Shown here piece after piece: positions 29,415-37,915 of a DNA stretch of 46,897 nt. Every line of letters begins with the position of its first letter. Within the stretch, counting starts at the first letter, position 1. The notes beneath the pieces were generated by a model that saw only the letters and a list, made by a program, of their open reading frames with translations, did not search any database and had not been told where the DNA came from. Made by a program: the position numbers and the translations under genes. Source of the stretch: Akkermansia muciniphila (GTDB lineage: Bacteria; Verrucomicrobiota; Verrucomicrobiia; Verrucomicrobiales; V1-33); the NCBI GenBank assembly GCA_945861415.1, contig CAMAUV010000035.1, positions 1-46,897 on the forward strand, in the 5' to 3' direction.

Positions 29415-30725
29415 TTATTGGGCGGTATCTATCTCTCCCGCGGTTCGGTAGGTGGCTCCCCGGTGCTGTTCAAGGGCGGCACGGCCGCGGGCGGCGGTGG
29501 CGCGGGCTTCTTCCGGGGCGGAGAGCAAACGGCGAAGGGCTGCGGGCAGATCGGTCAGGGACGGCACCGTGAGGATGCCGCCGGCTTTGCCGAGGAGCTC
29601 CATGAGCGGCAGAAAGTTCTCCATGTGCGGCCCGGTGATGACCGGAACGCCGGCGCCGGTGGCTTCTGCCGGGTTTTGTCCGCCTGTGGCAAGGAAGCTG
29701 CGCCCAATGATGACCACCGTGGCCAGCGACTGCCAGTCGCCAAGTTCACCGGTGCTGTCCACGATGAGTATTTCAGGCGCGGAAACATGTGCGTGGAGGG
29801 TGGAGCGGAAGGCCGTGGTTAGGCCCAGTGATTCCAGTTCCGCCCGCAAAGTTTCGCGCCGCTCTACATGTCGCGGCACGACAACCATTCGCAGCTCCGG
29901 ATATTCCGGGCGTAGTTCCAAGTAAATGGCTGCGATGGCTTTTTCCTCACCGTCATGCGTGCTGGCCGCCATGAGCACGGGTGGCAGCGGATGACCCCAC
30001 AGCCCCTCAAGAATCGAACGGAACTCCGCGGCGCGCGCCTCATTCACGCCGCCGCCGGCGAAATCATACTTGATGCTGCCGGTGACGTGGATGCGATCCG
30101 CGGGCACCCCGAGCTTCTGCCAACGGGAAGCGTCGGGCGTTTCTTGGACGAGCACGCGGTCAAGCATCGCGAAGACCGGGGCGATGAGGGCGCGCACTTT
30201 GCGATATCGGCCCTCGCTGCGGGGAGAGAGCCGGGCATTGGCGAGCAAAACCGGCACGCGTTCTTTTTGCATCGCACGGAGAAGATTGGGCCAAAGTTCG
30301 CTTTCAACGGGCACGTAGGCGGCAGGTTTAATACGGCGCACCAACCGCCGGATGAAAATTGGCAGGTCGAGCGGCGCGGTGATGACCGTGAGTTCCGGCG
30401 GAGCGTGCTCTTCTGCGAGGACGCGGCCCGAGCTGGTGGTCACAGAGAGAATGAGCGGACGGCCCGGCTCGCGGCGGACGAGTTCGGCGATGAGTTTCTG
30501 CGCCACATTCACCTCACCGACACTGCCGGCGTTGATCCACACATGGCGGCCGCGACCCGCCTTAAGCCGAACCCGCACCTCAGGCCGGCAGCGCCCGAAG
30601 CGCTCGGCGAACGATGCCCACGAACCTTCGCGGCGTTTGCGCTCCATCAGCATGGCGCAAAGCAGCACTGGCAGGAAGAGCGGGATCAGCAGGTTGTAGA
30701 GAAGCAGCGTGAGGCGCAGACGCAT
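29415..30725 (-). CDS. waaA: 3-deoxy-D-manno-octulosonic acid (Kdo) transferase
   Basis: Adds Kdo residues to the lipid A precursor on the inner-membrane face. The 436-residue length fits the GT30 family. The N-terminal membrane anchor spans about residues 5-27. The acceptor-side motif WINAGSVGEVNVAQ holds the conserved Glu at about residue 71. VPVESELWPNLLRAM, LANARLSPRSEGRYRK and GSIKYDF are characteristic. The C-terminal half carries the nucleotide-sugar-binding fold (TGPHMENF near residue 360). It is divergent from the LpxL-like acyltransferase with 190 bases between, so both may share a control region for lipid A synthesis. Confidence 0.95.
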   Translation of the reverse strand: MRLRLTLLLYNLLIPLFLPVLLCAMLMERKRREGSWASFAERFGRCRPEVRVRLKAGRGRHVWINAGSVGEVNVAQKLIAELVRREPGRPLILSVTTSSGRVLAEEHAPPELTVITAPLDLPIFIRRLVRRIKPAAYVPVESELWPNLLRAMQKERVPVLLANARLSPRSEGRYRKVRALIAPVFAMLDRVLVQETPDASRWQKLGVPADRIHVTGSIKYDFAGGGVNEARAAEFRSILEGLWGHPLPPVLMAASTHDGEEKAIAAIYLELRPEYPELRMVVVPRHVERRETLRAELESLGLTTAFRSTLHAHVSAPEILIVDSTGELGDWQSLATVVIIGRSFLATGGQNPAEATGAGVPVITGPHMENFLPLMELLGKAGGILTVPSLTDLPAALRRLLSAPEEARATAARGRAALEQHRGATYRTAGEIDTAQ

Positions 30726-30915
30726 TGGTTAGCAGAAGAGTAGCAATCGCGCGTAGGACGAGCCGGACTGGCGGGCAAAGGCGAAGTCGTCAGACTTATT
30801 GCCGGGAGGACAGGGGAATCTGCCTTTCTGAAGAACACGGGAAACGGAAAACAGCAACCCCGCCGCTTGCAGCTGGGTATCCTGACATTATCACAACAAA
30901 GCAATCCACGCCAGA

Positions 30916-31932
30916 ATGAGACAGATGAAACGCCGCATGACCCTTTGGCGAAACGTGCGCTACGCAATCGAAACCACCATGGTGAAAACCGCGGCGACGG
31001 TGATTCCATGGCTGCCCCGGCGTGCGGTCTGTGGCATTGCATGGCTGCTGGGCACGCTGGCATGGCTTTGCGATGCAGGCGGGCGTCGCATCGGGATGGA
31101 AAACCTGCGCGTCATCTTTGCTGACAGGTTCAACACAGCGGAACGCCGCCGGATCATCTGGGGATCCTACCGGGTGTTTACGCGCACGTTTTTAGATCTT
31201 TTCTGGTCATCACGGCTGACGCCGGGGAACATCCACCGCTATGTCACGCTGGAGTATGACACACCCGCCGCAGAGGAGGCCATGAAGGCGAATCACTTCA
31301 TCATCATCACAGCGCACTACGGCGCATTTGAGACTGCGGGTATCGCCAAGGCGGTGCTCGGCTCTCCGGGCATGACGGTCGCGCAGGATTTCCGGAATCC
31401 TGCACTCACGGAAATCTTCCGCCGCCTGCGCTCTGCCGGTGGTCGTCAGTCGCTGATTCCTCGCGAAGGAGCGATACTCCGACTGCTGAAGTGGGTGAAA
31501 AAAGGTGGCAGCGCGGCCGCTCTGGTTGATCTGACCGTAAAGCCAGGGCAGGCCGCAGTGCCCGTGAAGCGCTTCGGGCTCTGGACCAGTGGCAGCCTGC
31601 TACAAGGACTGCTCGCGGAGCGCACGGGGGCGCCCGTGCTTCCGCTGCTGGCCACGCACATGGCAGGCGGGCGCGTCCACATTCGCCTCATGCACCCTGT
31701 GCTTCCGGGGAAGGACGATACCATGGCAAATCTCTCGCAGCGCTGCTGGGACCTGTTCGAGCCCAACGTGCGCGACCATCCTGAGCAATGGATGTGGATG
31801 TACCGCCACTGGCTTTACCGCCCAGCAAATTCTAATCCCGCCTCCTTCCCCTGCTACTCTAGGGTTTTGCCGGCCTTCGACGAACTCCTACAGCAGCACG
31901 GCATTCAGCCCCCTGCCGCGCCCCCAGTGTAA
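30916..31932 (+). CDS. LpxL/HtrB-family lipid A acyltransferase-like protein
   Basis: A 338-residue membrane-associated acyltransferase. The catalytic H-x4-E motif is seen as HYGAFE (His134, Glu139). DxTVKPGQAAVPVKRFG matches the family acyl-acceptor region, and QWMWMYRHWLYR is the typical C-terminal motif. An N-terminal membrane helix lies at about 35-55. In lipid A synthesis these enzymes add secondary acyl chains. Its divergent position next to waaA fits that job. Which acyl chain it transfers is not determinable. The start has several close alternatives (30916, 30925), none changing the domain. Confidence 0.88.
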   Translation: MRQMKRRMTLWRNVRYAIETTMVKTAATVIPWLPRRAVCGIAWLLGTLAWLCDAGGRRIGMENLRVIFADRFNTAERRRIIWGSYRVFTRTFLDLFWSSRLTPGNIHRYVTLEYDTPAAEEAMKANHFIIITAHYGAFETAGIAKAVLGSPGMTVAQDFRNPALTEIFRRLRSAGGRQSLIPREGAILRLLKWVKKGGSAAALVDLTVKPGQAAVPVKRFGLWTSGSLLQGLLAERTGAPVLPLLATHMAGGRVHIRLMHPVLPGKDDTMANLSQRCWDLFEPNVRDHPEQWMWMYRHWLYRPANSNPASFPCYSRVLPAFDELLQQHGIQPPAAPPV

Positions 31933-32104
31933 CGGGCCAACATCCCCGCCACCCGCTCCGCGGCATACCTACGACGTCCAAGACAATGCCTCCCGCCACA
32001 TTGAACCAGAAAAAGAGTGCCGGCACCTGCCATCAAAACCTCACTCTCCTGAAAGAATTTCTTTTTTCACCGTCGCCGCCTTACACCTAGTCTTTGCACT
32101 ATTC

Positions 32105-32710
32105 ATGGCCGAACTGACCTATCCCGCCAGTCTCTTTCAGCCCCCGCCCGTCACCTGCCCGGGCTGCCACCGCGCCCTACCTGGGCCAGTGGATCAATGC
32201 CCGCACTGCGGCTACAATGCGTGGAACTGCGTCGGTCGCTTCCGCTACGATCCCCCGCCGCTGAACCGCTACATCGACATCGACAACCGCCTGCCCAACG
32301 AAGACCGCGCCAAACTCGACCACCTGATTGATTCCCTTGAATCGGAGATGCCCCAGTTACGCATCCACATTTGCATAGTAAAACTGCTGCCCGGCACTAA
32401 CGTGGCCGAGTGCGGGTTCTGGATGCTAAATGCCAGCGTGCCACGCGATGACGAGGAATTGTCCCACCGCCCTTGGGGCGTCTTGCTGCTCTTCGATCTC
32501 CAATCCGCCAGCGCCTCCGCCACCATTGGCTATGGGCTCGACCCTTTCATCGACGATGACGCGCTGCGGGCTGCCCTTCAGGGCGGCCAGGAAAATTATT
32601 CCGCTGGGGACTTCGGAGCAGGCCTCATCTGCACGCTCGCCGTTCTCCGCGGCGCCCTGCGCGAAGCCCACCGCCGCGCCGTCGCCGCCGTCAGGAAATA
32701 TAAACCCTGA
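32105..32710 (+). CDS. TPM-domain protein with N-terminal zinc ribbon
   Basis: A 201-residue protein. A zinc-ribbon-like N-terminus has Cys pairs CPGC and CPHC. The rest is a TPM (TLP18.3/Psb32/MOLO-1) domain, including RLPNEDRAKLDHLIDSLE, QLRIHICIVKLLP, GVLLLFDLQSASASATIGYGLDP and a C-terminal helix. Unlike most TPM proteins it has no signal peptide or membrane helix. I chose the ATG at 32105 because the long in-frame upstream part overlaps the acyltransferase gene and shows no domain. The biochemical role of bacterial TPM domains is poorly defined. Confidence 0.7.
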   Translation: MAELTYPASLFQPPPVTCPGCHRALPGPVDQCPHCGYNAWNCVGRFRYDPPPLNRYIDIDNRLPNEDRAKLDHLIDSLESEMPQLRIHICIVKLLPGTNVAECGFWMLNASVPRDDEELSHRPWGVLLLFDLQSASASATIGYGLDPFIDDDALRAALQGGQENYSAGDFGAGLICTLAVLRGALREAHRRAVAAVRKYKP

Positions 32711-33039
32711 CTGCTAATCCACCCACCCATTCGTGTTGGCATGCACTGCCAAGTAGAGACCCGAACCATGGACAATACTCAATGGCCACAAAGGGGCTAC
32801 CTCCATCGTGAATGATGATGCCCTCGTCGTGCGAAGTAGATGAGTAATGAATCAAAGTATCCGGAAAATGAAATCTATCAGGATACCGATCACATCTTAA
32901 AGTCACCTCGTCGGTCATTCTCCCGCAGCAGTGAGATCTCATGTATGGAAATCATTTACGAATCGGGAATTGCATTAAGGCCCCGGTCACAAGATACCGG
33001 GGTAGCTGCACTCCACCCTCACCCGCCCTTCCTCGCCTG
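32711..33039. other. 329-bp convergent intergenic region
   Basis: No gene is supportable here. The region separates the plus-strand TPM gene from the minus-strand pgk gene and contains the pgk terminator candidate. The rest shows no recognisable structure. Confidence 0.5.
32981..33002 (-). terminator. terminator-like hairpin after pgk
   Basis: A perfect 7-bp GC-rich stem, ccccggt/accgggg, with an 8-nt loop lies about 38 bases beyond the pgk stop codon. On the pgk strand it is followed by CCTTAATG, a weak T-run. It could end pgk transcription. Confidence 0.42.
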
Positions 33040-34254
33040 CTACTTCTCCTGCAGCGCTGCAACTCCCGGGAGGACTTTACCTTCGAGGAGTTCAAGGCTG
33101 GCGCCTCCGCCGGTGGAAATGAAAGTGACTTTTTCGCCGACACCGGCTTTCTTAACGGCTTTCACACTGTCGCCGCCGCCTATGATCGTCTTCGCTCTCT
33201 GGTTGGCGGCGATAACGTGGGCGATGTCGAAAGTGCCTTTCGCGCAGTCTTTGATTTCAAAAACGCCCATGGGGCCGTTCCAGATTACGGTCTTTGCTCC
33301 GGCGATGGCTTCGCTAAAAAGCTTCACAGTCTCGGGGCCGATATCCACGCCTTCCCAGCCGTCGGGGATATTTTCATTCACGCCGGTGTAGCGGGTGTCG
33401 CCGACCTTTTTGGCATCGAAGTCGAAGCTGTCGGTGATCATGGCATCGACGGGGATAAGGAGTTTCACGCCGCGCTCCTTGGCTTTATCCAGAGCGGCCT
33501 GAGCAATGGGTTCCCACTCTGGCTTGTAGAGGCTTTTCCCGAGGGTGATTCCTTGGACCAGCTTGCGGAAGGTGTAGGCCATGCCGCCGCCGACGATGAT
33601 GGTATCGGCTTTTTCGAGCAGGCGGTTAATGACGGCAATCTTGTCGCTGACTTTGGCTCCGCCGAGGATGACAACAAAGGGGCGCTCGGGAGCCTCCAGT
33701 TCGTCATGCAGAAAGGCAAGTTCCTTCTCCATGAGCAGTCCGGAAACGGCCGGCAGGTGATCGGCCACACCGGCGGTGGAACTGTGGGCGCGGTGAGCAC
33801 TGCCGAAGGCGTCGTTAACGAAGATTTCGGCGAGTTCCGCCATTTCTTTAGCGAGGGCCGAAGCGTTTTCCTCTTCGCCGGCATGGTAACGGGTGTTTTC
33901 AAGGAGGAGTACGCCGCCGGGAGCGAGAGCGAGCGCTTTGGCTTTGGCCTCATCGCCAATACAGTCCTTGGCAAAATCAACCGGGCGGCCCAGCATCAAG
34001 CTCAGCGCCGGAGCCACAGGAGCAAGGCTTTGTTTAGGATCGCGTTGACCTTTGGGACGCCCGAGGTGGCTGCACAGGATAACTTTCGCACCGGTAGCGA
34101 TGAGGGCATTGATGGTGGGCAAAGTCTCCCGAATACGGGTATCGTCGGTGATGACCATGGCACCGTCTTTTTCCTCCAGGGGGACATTGAAATCCACGCG
34201 CACAAGGCAGCGTTTTCCGGCAGTGTCGATATCGCGAATGGTCTTCTTGGGCAT
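33040..34254 (-). CDS. pgk: phosphoglycerate kinase
   Basis: Transfers phosphate from 1,3-bisphosphoglycerate to ADP in glycolysis. The 404-residue length is normal. The N-terminal [22 protein letters not shown] and [10 protein letters not shown], the hinge region [14 protein letters not shown], and the C-terminal [14 protein letters not shown] nucleotide loop are all intact. I chose the ATG at 34254 ([11 protein letters not shown]), which fits the family. The 29 in-frame upstream residues are not conserved. It is a single-gene unit, far from gap. Confidence 0.97.
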   Translation of the reverse strand: MPKKTIRDIDTAGKRCLVRVDFNVPLEEKDGAMVITDDTRIRETLPTINALIATGAKVILCSHLGRPKGQRDPKQSLAPVAPALSLMLGRPVDFAKDCIGDEAKAKALALAPGGVLLLENTRYHAGEEENASALAKEMAELAEIFVNDAFGSAHRAHSSTAGVADHLPAVSGLLMEKELAFLHDELEAPERPFVVILGGAKVSDKIAVINRLLEKADTIIVGGGMAYTFRKLVQGITLGKSLYKPEWEPIAQAALDKAKERGVKLLIPVDAMITDSFDFDAKKVGDTRYTGVNENIPDGWEGVDIGPETVKLFSEAIAGAKTVIWNGPMGVFEIKDCAKGTFDIAHVIAANQRAKTIIGGGDSVKAVKKAGVGEKVTFISTGGGASLELLEGKVLPGVAALQEK

Positions 34255-34563
34255 GGGAGTAGTATCGTTGGGGGTTGGGAAAGGGTCGGCGCAGTAGCGC
34301 GGTGAATTTAAAAAAGCAAGGCGCAGGCCACTCGAATGCATTTCGGAGTCAAAATCACTCCGGAGACAGACCGGGGGACCATTGCATACTTTTTAAAAAG
34401 TTGGACTTCCCGCGCAGCGCCGCCCGTTACAATCTAAATCATAAAAACCTCGGCCGTCCTGTTCTCGGCTGCACTTATTCTTGTGGCCGCCGTCAGAACA
34501 AGTGGTCCATGTTGAGTGAGAGGATTTATTACAACCAAATCTACTGGCGTCCTACAGTGCTGA
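34255..34563. other. 309-bp region upstream of pgk without a gene
   Basis: No coding frame is supportable. A perfect 14-bp AT-rich palindrome, actttttaaaaagt, occurs at 34388-34401, 134 bases before the pgk start. It could be a regulatory or melting site. I see no convincing -35/-10 pair. Confidence 0.4.
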
Positions 34564-34752
34564 AGGCTGCTTGAGTTAGATGCGAGTGGAAATGGGCTGG
34601 CTGGAGCAGCGGCAAATGCCGAATGGTACTTCCGGGAGTGCAGAAAATTGGCGATGAAGAATGGTCAGCGCGCTTTGGCGCAGCGGGCGACCGAAGAACT
34701 TACGATACTGATGGACATGGGACAACAGGAGGGGCCCAACAGGCTCGGCTAG
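34564..34752 (+). pseudogene. 3' remnant of an unidentified gene
   Basis: A plus-strand frame without a start codon encodes a protein-like tail, AEWYFRECRKLAMKNGQRAL followed by AQRATEELTILMDMGQQEG, and ends at TAG 34750-34752. The composition is helical and amphipathic. The upstream part is lost after a stop at 34561-34563. The family cannot be named. Confidence 0.3.
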
Positions 34753-35125
34753 AGCCAACCGCCGCAGAGGCTTCGCAAGAGGACAGACCTCCTAGCTTCT
34801 TCCACGGCGAGGAAGGTGGGGCCGGTGCCGGGGTCCACTTCCATGTAGAGGGCTTTGGCGACGGAGCAGGCACCTTCCCAGCCCCAGAGGACTTCTACTT
34901 TGCCGCCGCTGAGGCGCAGGCGGAGCACGGGCTGGATGCTGGCGGGGTCGGGGGCGGTGGATTGGGCGCCGATGATGTGGAGGGCCTCGCCCATAGAGTT
35001 TTCGTAGCCCGGCAGGGAATGGAGCCAATTCTATGGCGGAGGCATCCTCCATACAGGCGTGGCCAGTGATTCCATTTTCTGGTGATTGCGAATGATGAAA
35101 GTCTGGGACAACGACGCCGACGACA
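34749..35125 (-). pseudogene. broken fragment of a conserved hypothetical gene
   Basis: On the minus strand a frame encodes GYENSMGEALHIIGAQSTAP, then IQPVLRLRLSGGKVEVLWGW and ALYMEVDPGTGPTFLAV. I know this pattern from verrucomicrobial hypothetical proteins of about 200-250 residues, which normally continue with a few more strands. Here it runs into unrelated sequence (EEARRSVLLRS) and stops. Upstream the same frame is cut by an in-frame stop about 18 codons before the recognisable part. Only about 85 contiguous residues remain. Confidence 0.4.
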
Positions 35126-35192
35126 TCTACAATGCTCTGCTCGCACCATGACATCGTGCTACTGATTCCGTAAGGCAGGGGGAGAAGCTCTC

Positions 35193-35672
35193 TCACCCCA
35201 GCCGTGAGAGCACATGCTTTTCCCACAATGCCTCCAGTCCACGGGAGGCAACGAACCGGGCGACCTCTGCTGTTCTCAAGGGTTCTCCGGCGGAGAGGAT
35301 TCCATGAATGTCGCGGAGATGTTTTTCTGATCCACCTTCGCGGTAAAACTCGAGCTTCATCAGGATGGTGTATTCCGGAGGTGCGAACGCGACGGGCAGG
35401 CCGCCGATGTCTGCATGCACTGCATGGTCGTAAGCCCATGCCTGAAAAGGATCCCCGCTGAAGAGGTAGATGTCCGCCCGCGTCTGGGATTCCTGATGGA
35501 TAATATTGAGATGTCCCCGCTGACGGCGGATGATTTCCGCCTCGATCACTTCCTGCGGCGTATGGCTGGGAGCGCCGTGCGTCCCGCCGGCCCCGCCGGA
35601 CCAGAGGCTTTGTTTTTGAGGGGGCCGCCGGGACGGGCGGCGCTCCCAGGTGACGCGCCGAGCCATTTCCAC
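35193..35672 (-). pseudogene. C-terminal part of a nucleotidyltransferase-like protein, 5' end replaced by a palindromic repeat
   Basis: The last 120 residues match a family of nucleotidyltransferase-fold proteins of the AbiEii type. RGHLNIIHQESQTRADIYLF and VAFAPPEYTILMKLEFYREG are followed by SEKHLRDIHGILS and a closing helix, LEALWEKHVLSRLG. The expected N-terminal part with the GG-S and D-x-D active site (about 60 residues) is absent. In its place the frame reads the palindromic repeat at 35567-35648 (translated as WERRPSRRPPQKQSLWSGGA). The gene was probably cut by this element or by the same rearrangement. It may still be translated but should be inactive. Confidence 0.5.
35567..35648. 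repeat. 82-bp palindromic REP/MITE-like element
   Basis: Two 28-bp arms (35567-35594 and 35621-35648) are reverse complements with three mismatches. They begin tgggagcgccg and end cggcgctccca, around a 26-bp centre. The GC-rich, imperfect hairpin lying within a gene fragment is typical of REP sequences or non-autonomous elements mobilised by a REP-associated transposase. Only one copy is visible in this window, and no transposase is nearby. Confidence 0.65.
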
Positions 35673-35824
35673 TGGGGGAGCAGCTACTCGAGGAGTTCCT
35701 GCCTATCCACGCCATCGCGCTGCTGAGCATCAGAGCCCGTCCAGTTGCTTTCCCCTGCAAATCAGGCAGCACAGCAGAAGCGCTTCGTATCCGCCGCCGA
35801 AATCCCCCTGTACCACGATGTTCC

Positions 35825-37219
35825 CTACACCATGATCTCGCTCAGCGTCTTAGTCCCGACTCCGACCGGGCGTTCGAGCGGAACACCTGCGCAGGTGAGG
35901 ATCGTGGTCAGCAGGTCGCCTGCATTGCCATGCACGTCCGTGACGAACTGCCCGGTCTTGAGGGTGCCGCCGCCGCGTCCGGCGAGGATGAAGGGCAGGT
36001 TCCGGCGGGAGTGATTGTTGCCGTCCTCGAGGCCGGAGCCCCACATCATGATGCAGTTGTCGAGCAGGGTCCCGTCGCCTTCGCGGAGAGCGGCCATTTT
36101 CTTCACCATGTAGGCGAACTGGTCGATGTTGAACTTGGTGACGAGGGCCAGTTGCCGGACCATTTCGGGATCGTGATTGTGATGGGTCAGGCCGTGATGC
36201 CCCATGTTGACGCCGAGTTCGGGAACCGTTTGCTCGCCCGGAGTCTCGCCGATGTAGGTGCAGACGCGCGTGGTGTCGGTCTGGAAGGCGAGGATGTTGA
36301 TGTCGCCCATGACCTGCATGTATTCGCTGCGCTTGTCGCCTTCGGGAATGGCGACCTCAATCGCCGGGGAATCAGCGTCGTTGCGTTTGCGGGTACTGAC
36401 CCCGGCTTTTTCGAGGGCGGCTTCCTTCTGGCGGGATTCGATGGCTGCGATGCGGCGTTCGACGGATCGTACGCTCTCAAGGTATTCGTCCAGTTTGTCC
36501 TGATCGTGGAGGGACAGTTTCCTGCGCAAGTCGCTGGTCCCGCTCATGACGAGATCCAGCATCTGGCGGTCCAGAGCTTCCGCCGACGTGGATTCCCCGA
36601 ACAGGCGCTTGAGGGCGTTACGCGGATTGATCTCGGCGGGAAGGGCCTAGGTAGGGGTGCGGAAGCTGCAGTGATAGGAGTAGGCGTTGTTGAGGCCATT
36701 CTGGCCCACGCCCCCACCGCCCCCCTGCGGCATCGTAGCGATCTCCAGCGAAGGTAAAAAAGTATTTGCGCCGATGTGGTTGGCGGCAATCTGGTCGGCA
36801 GAGATGGCGATGTTGACCCGGTCACGGGTCGCAGAGTCCGGCAGGCTCGCGGTGAGCCATGTGGACAGCTCAAGCATGTGCGGGGCGTCAAAGTGGGGGG
36901 CGTAGCGAATGCCCGCGATGCCCTTCATCATGAGACACTGGTCGAGCACCGGACGGAGCGACTCCAGCGCGGACGGGAGTGCCGAGCGGAAACTCTCTGG
37001 ACTCGTAGGCCAGAATTCCTTCGGGACGACGCCGTGGGGCATGTACATGAAGCCGAGACGCACCGGGGGTTTCGTTGTCTTGACCGCGACGCTGGAAGCC
37101 CAGCCCATCGACTCCATAAACGGCAGCGCAAGCATGGCACTGCTTCCTTTCAGGAAACTGCGGCGAAGTTGGCGGCGTGCGGGGCTCAGGTCGCAGCGGA
37201 TATCTGCGCGGTCGCGCAA
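35825..37219 (-). pseudogene. DUF1552 family protein interrupted by an in-frame TAG
   Basis: One frame from 37219 (TTG) to 35825 encodes a DUF1552 protein. It opens with the leader [19 protein letters not shown] and [22 protein letters not shown] and [10 protein letters not shown] follow. After the break come [40 protein letters not shown] and a C-terminal [12 protein letters not shown]. Codon 191 is TAG (36649-36647), in RTPT*ALPAEIN, where relatives have a sense residue, often Gln (CAG). Both halves are otherwise well preserved, so the lesion is recent or a read error. The 5' end runs into antisense sequence of a dehydrogenase remnant. These exported proteins act with DUF1501/DUF1553-type proteins in this phylum, but their activity is unknown. 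Confidence 0.78.
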
Positions 37220-37915
37220 AGGTGCGGGAGCATCCTCCTAAGTCTGCCGGATTCGCTGGTTGTCGCGGTGGTCATCGGTGAAATGCGGGCTCATTTGCGC
37301 CGTGGCACTGTGATCGTGGATACGAGTACTGGCAAACCGAAGGAAGCGGTTCGTCTGGGGGCAGAGCTGCAAGCGCAGGGTGTGGCGTATCTGGACGCGA
37401 CCGTTTCCGGAAGCAGCGAACAGCTGCGCCGCGGCGAGGCTCTGATTCTGCTGGGAGGCGATTCTGCAGCGCAGGAGCGGTGCCGCGATCTTTTAACTGC
37501 GCTCGGTTCTCCGGTGGTGGCAGTTGGCGGCAGCGGGTCGGCGGCGCAGATGAAACTCGTCACCAATCTCGTGCTCGGGCTTAACCGTGCGGCGCTCGCC
37601 GAGGGCTTGGCGTTTGCGGAGCATCTAGGACTCGATGCGGAGAAGACGGCTGCAATTCTCAAGGCCAGCGCGGCGTATTCCCGCATCATGGACAGCAAGG
37701 CGGACAAGATGATCCACCGTGAATTCAGCCCGGTGGCCCGGGTATCGCAGCATTTGAAGGACGTGGAGTTGATGCTGAAGGCGGGCGAATCCGGAGGGCT
37801 GGAACTGCCCCTCACGGAAACGCATCGCGGAATTCTCGCGAAGGCCGTTGCCGCCGGGCTTGGCGATCTCGACAACAGCGCCATTATCGAAGTGCTGAGG
37901 AGGCCCGAGGCATGA
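37160..37915 (+). pseudogene. 5'-truncated 3-hydroxyisobutyrate dehydrogenase-like gene
   Basis: The frame matches the beta-hydroxyacid dehydrogenase family from about residue 45 onward: [52 protein letters not shown], and GSAAQMKLVTNLVLGLN with the catalytic Lys. A complete C-terminal helical domain follows. The NAD-binding GxGxxG start (the first 40-odd residues) is missing. The frame instead enters sequence antisense to the DUF1552 leader. The open frame continues upstream to 36776, but that part is only the complement of DUF1552. Its stop overlaps the MFS gene start (ATGA, 37912-37915), so it was the first gene of that operon. Confidence 0.72.

Noticed and set aside
31589..32104. A longer version of the TPM protein starting inside the acyltransferase gene.
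   Set aside because: The extra part overlaps the acyltransferase in another frame and shows no domain. The zinc-ribbon and TPM region starts at 32105.
32941..34305. A 454-codon plus-strand open frame over pgk.
   Set aside because: It is the complement of a clear, complete phosphoglycerate kinase gene and has no protein family character.
36776..37159. The N-terminal extension of the dehydrogenase frame as part of a longer protein.
   Set aside because: These codons are the exact complement of the DUF1552 gene and contain no NAD-binding motif.
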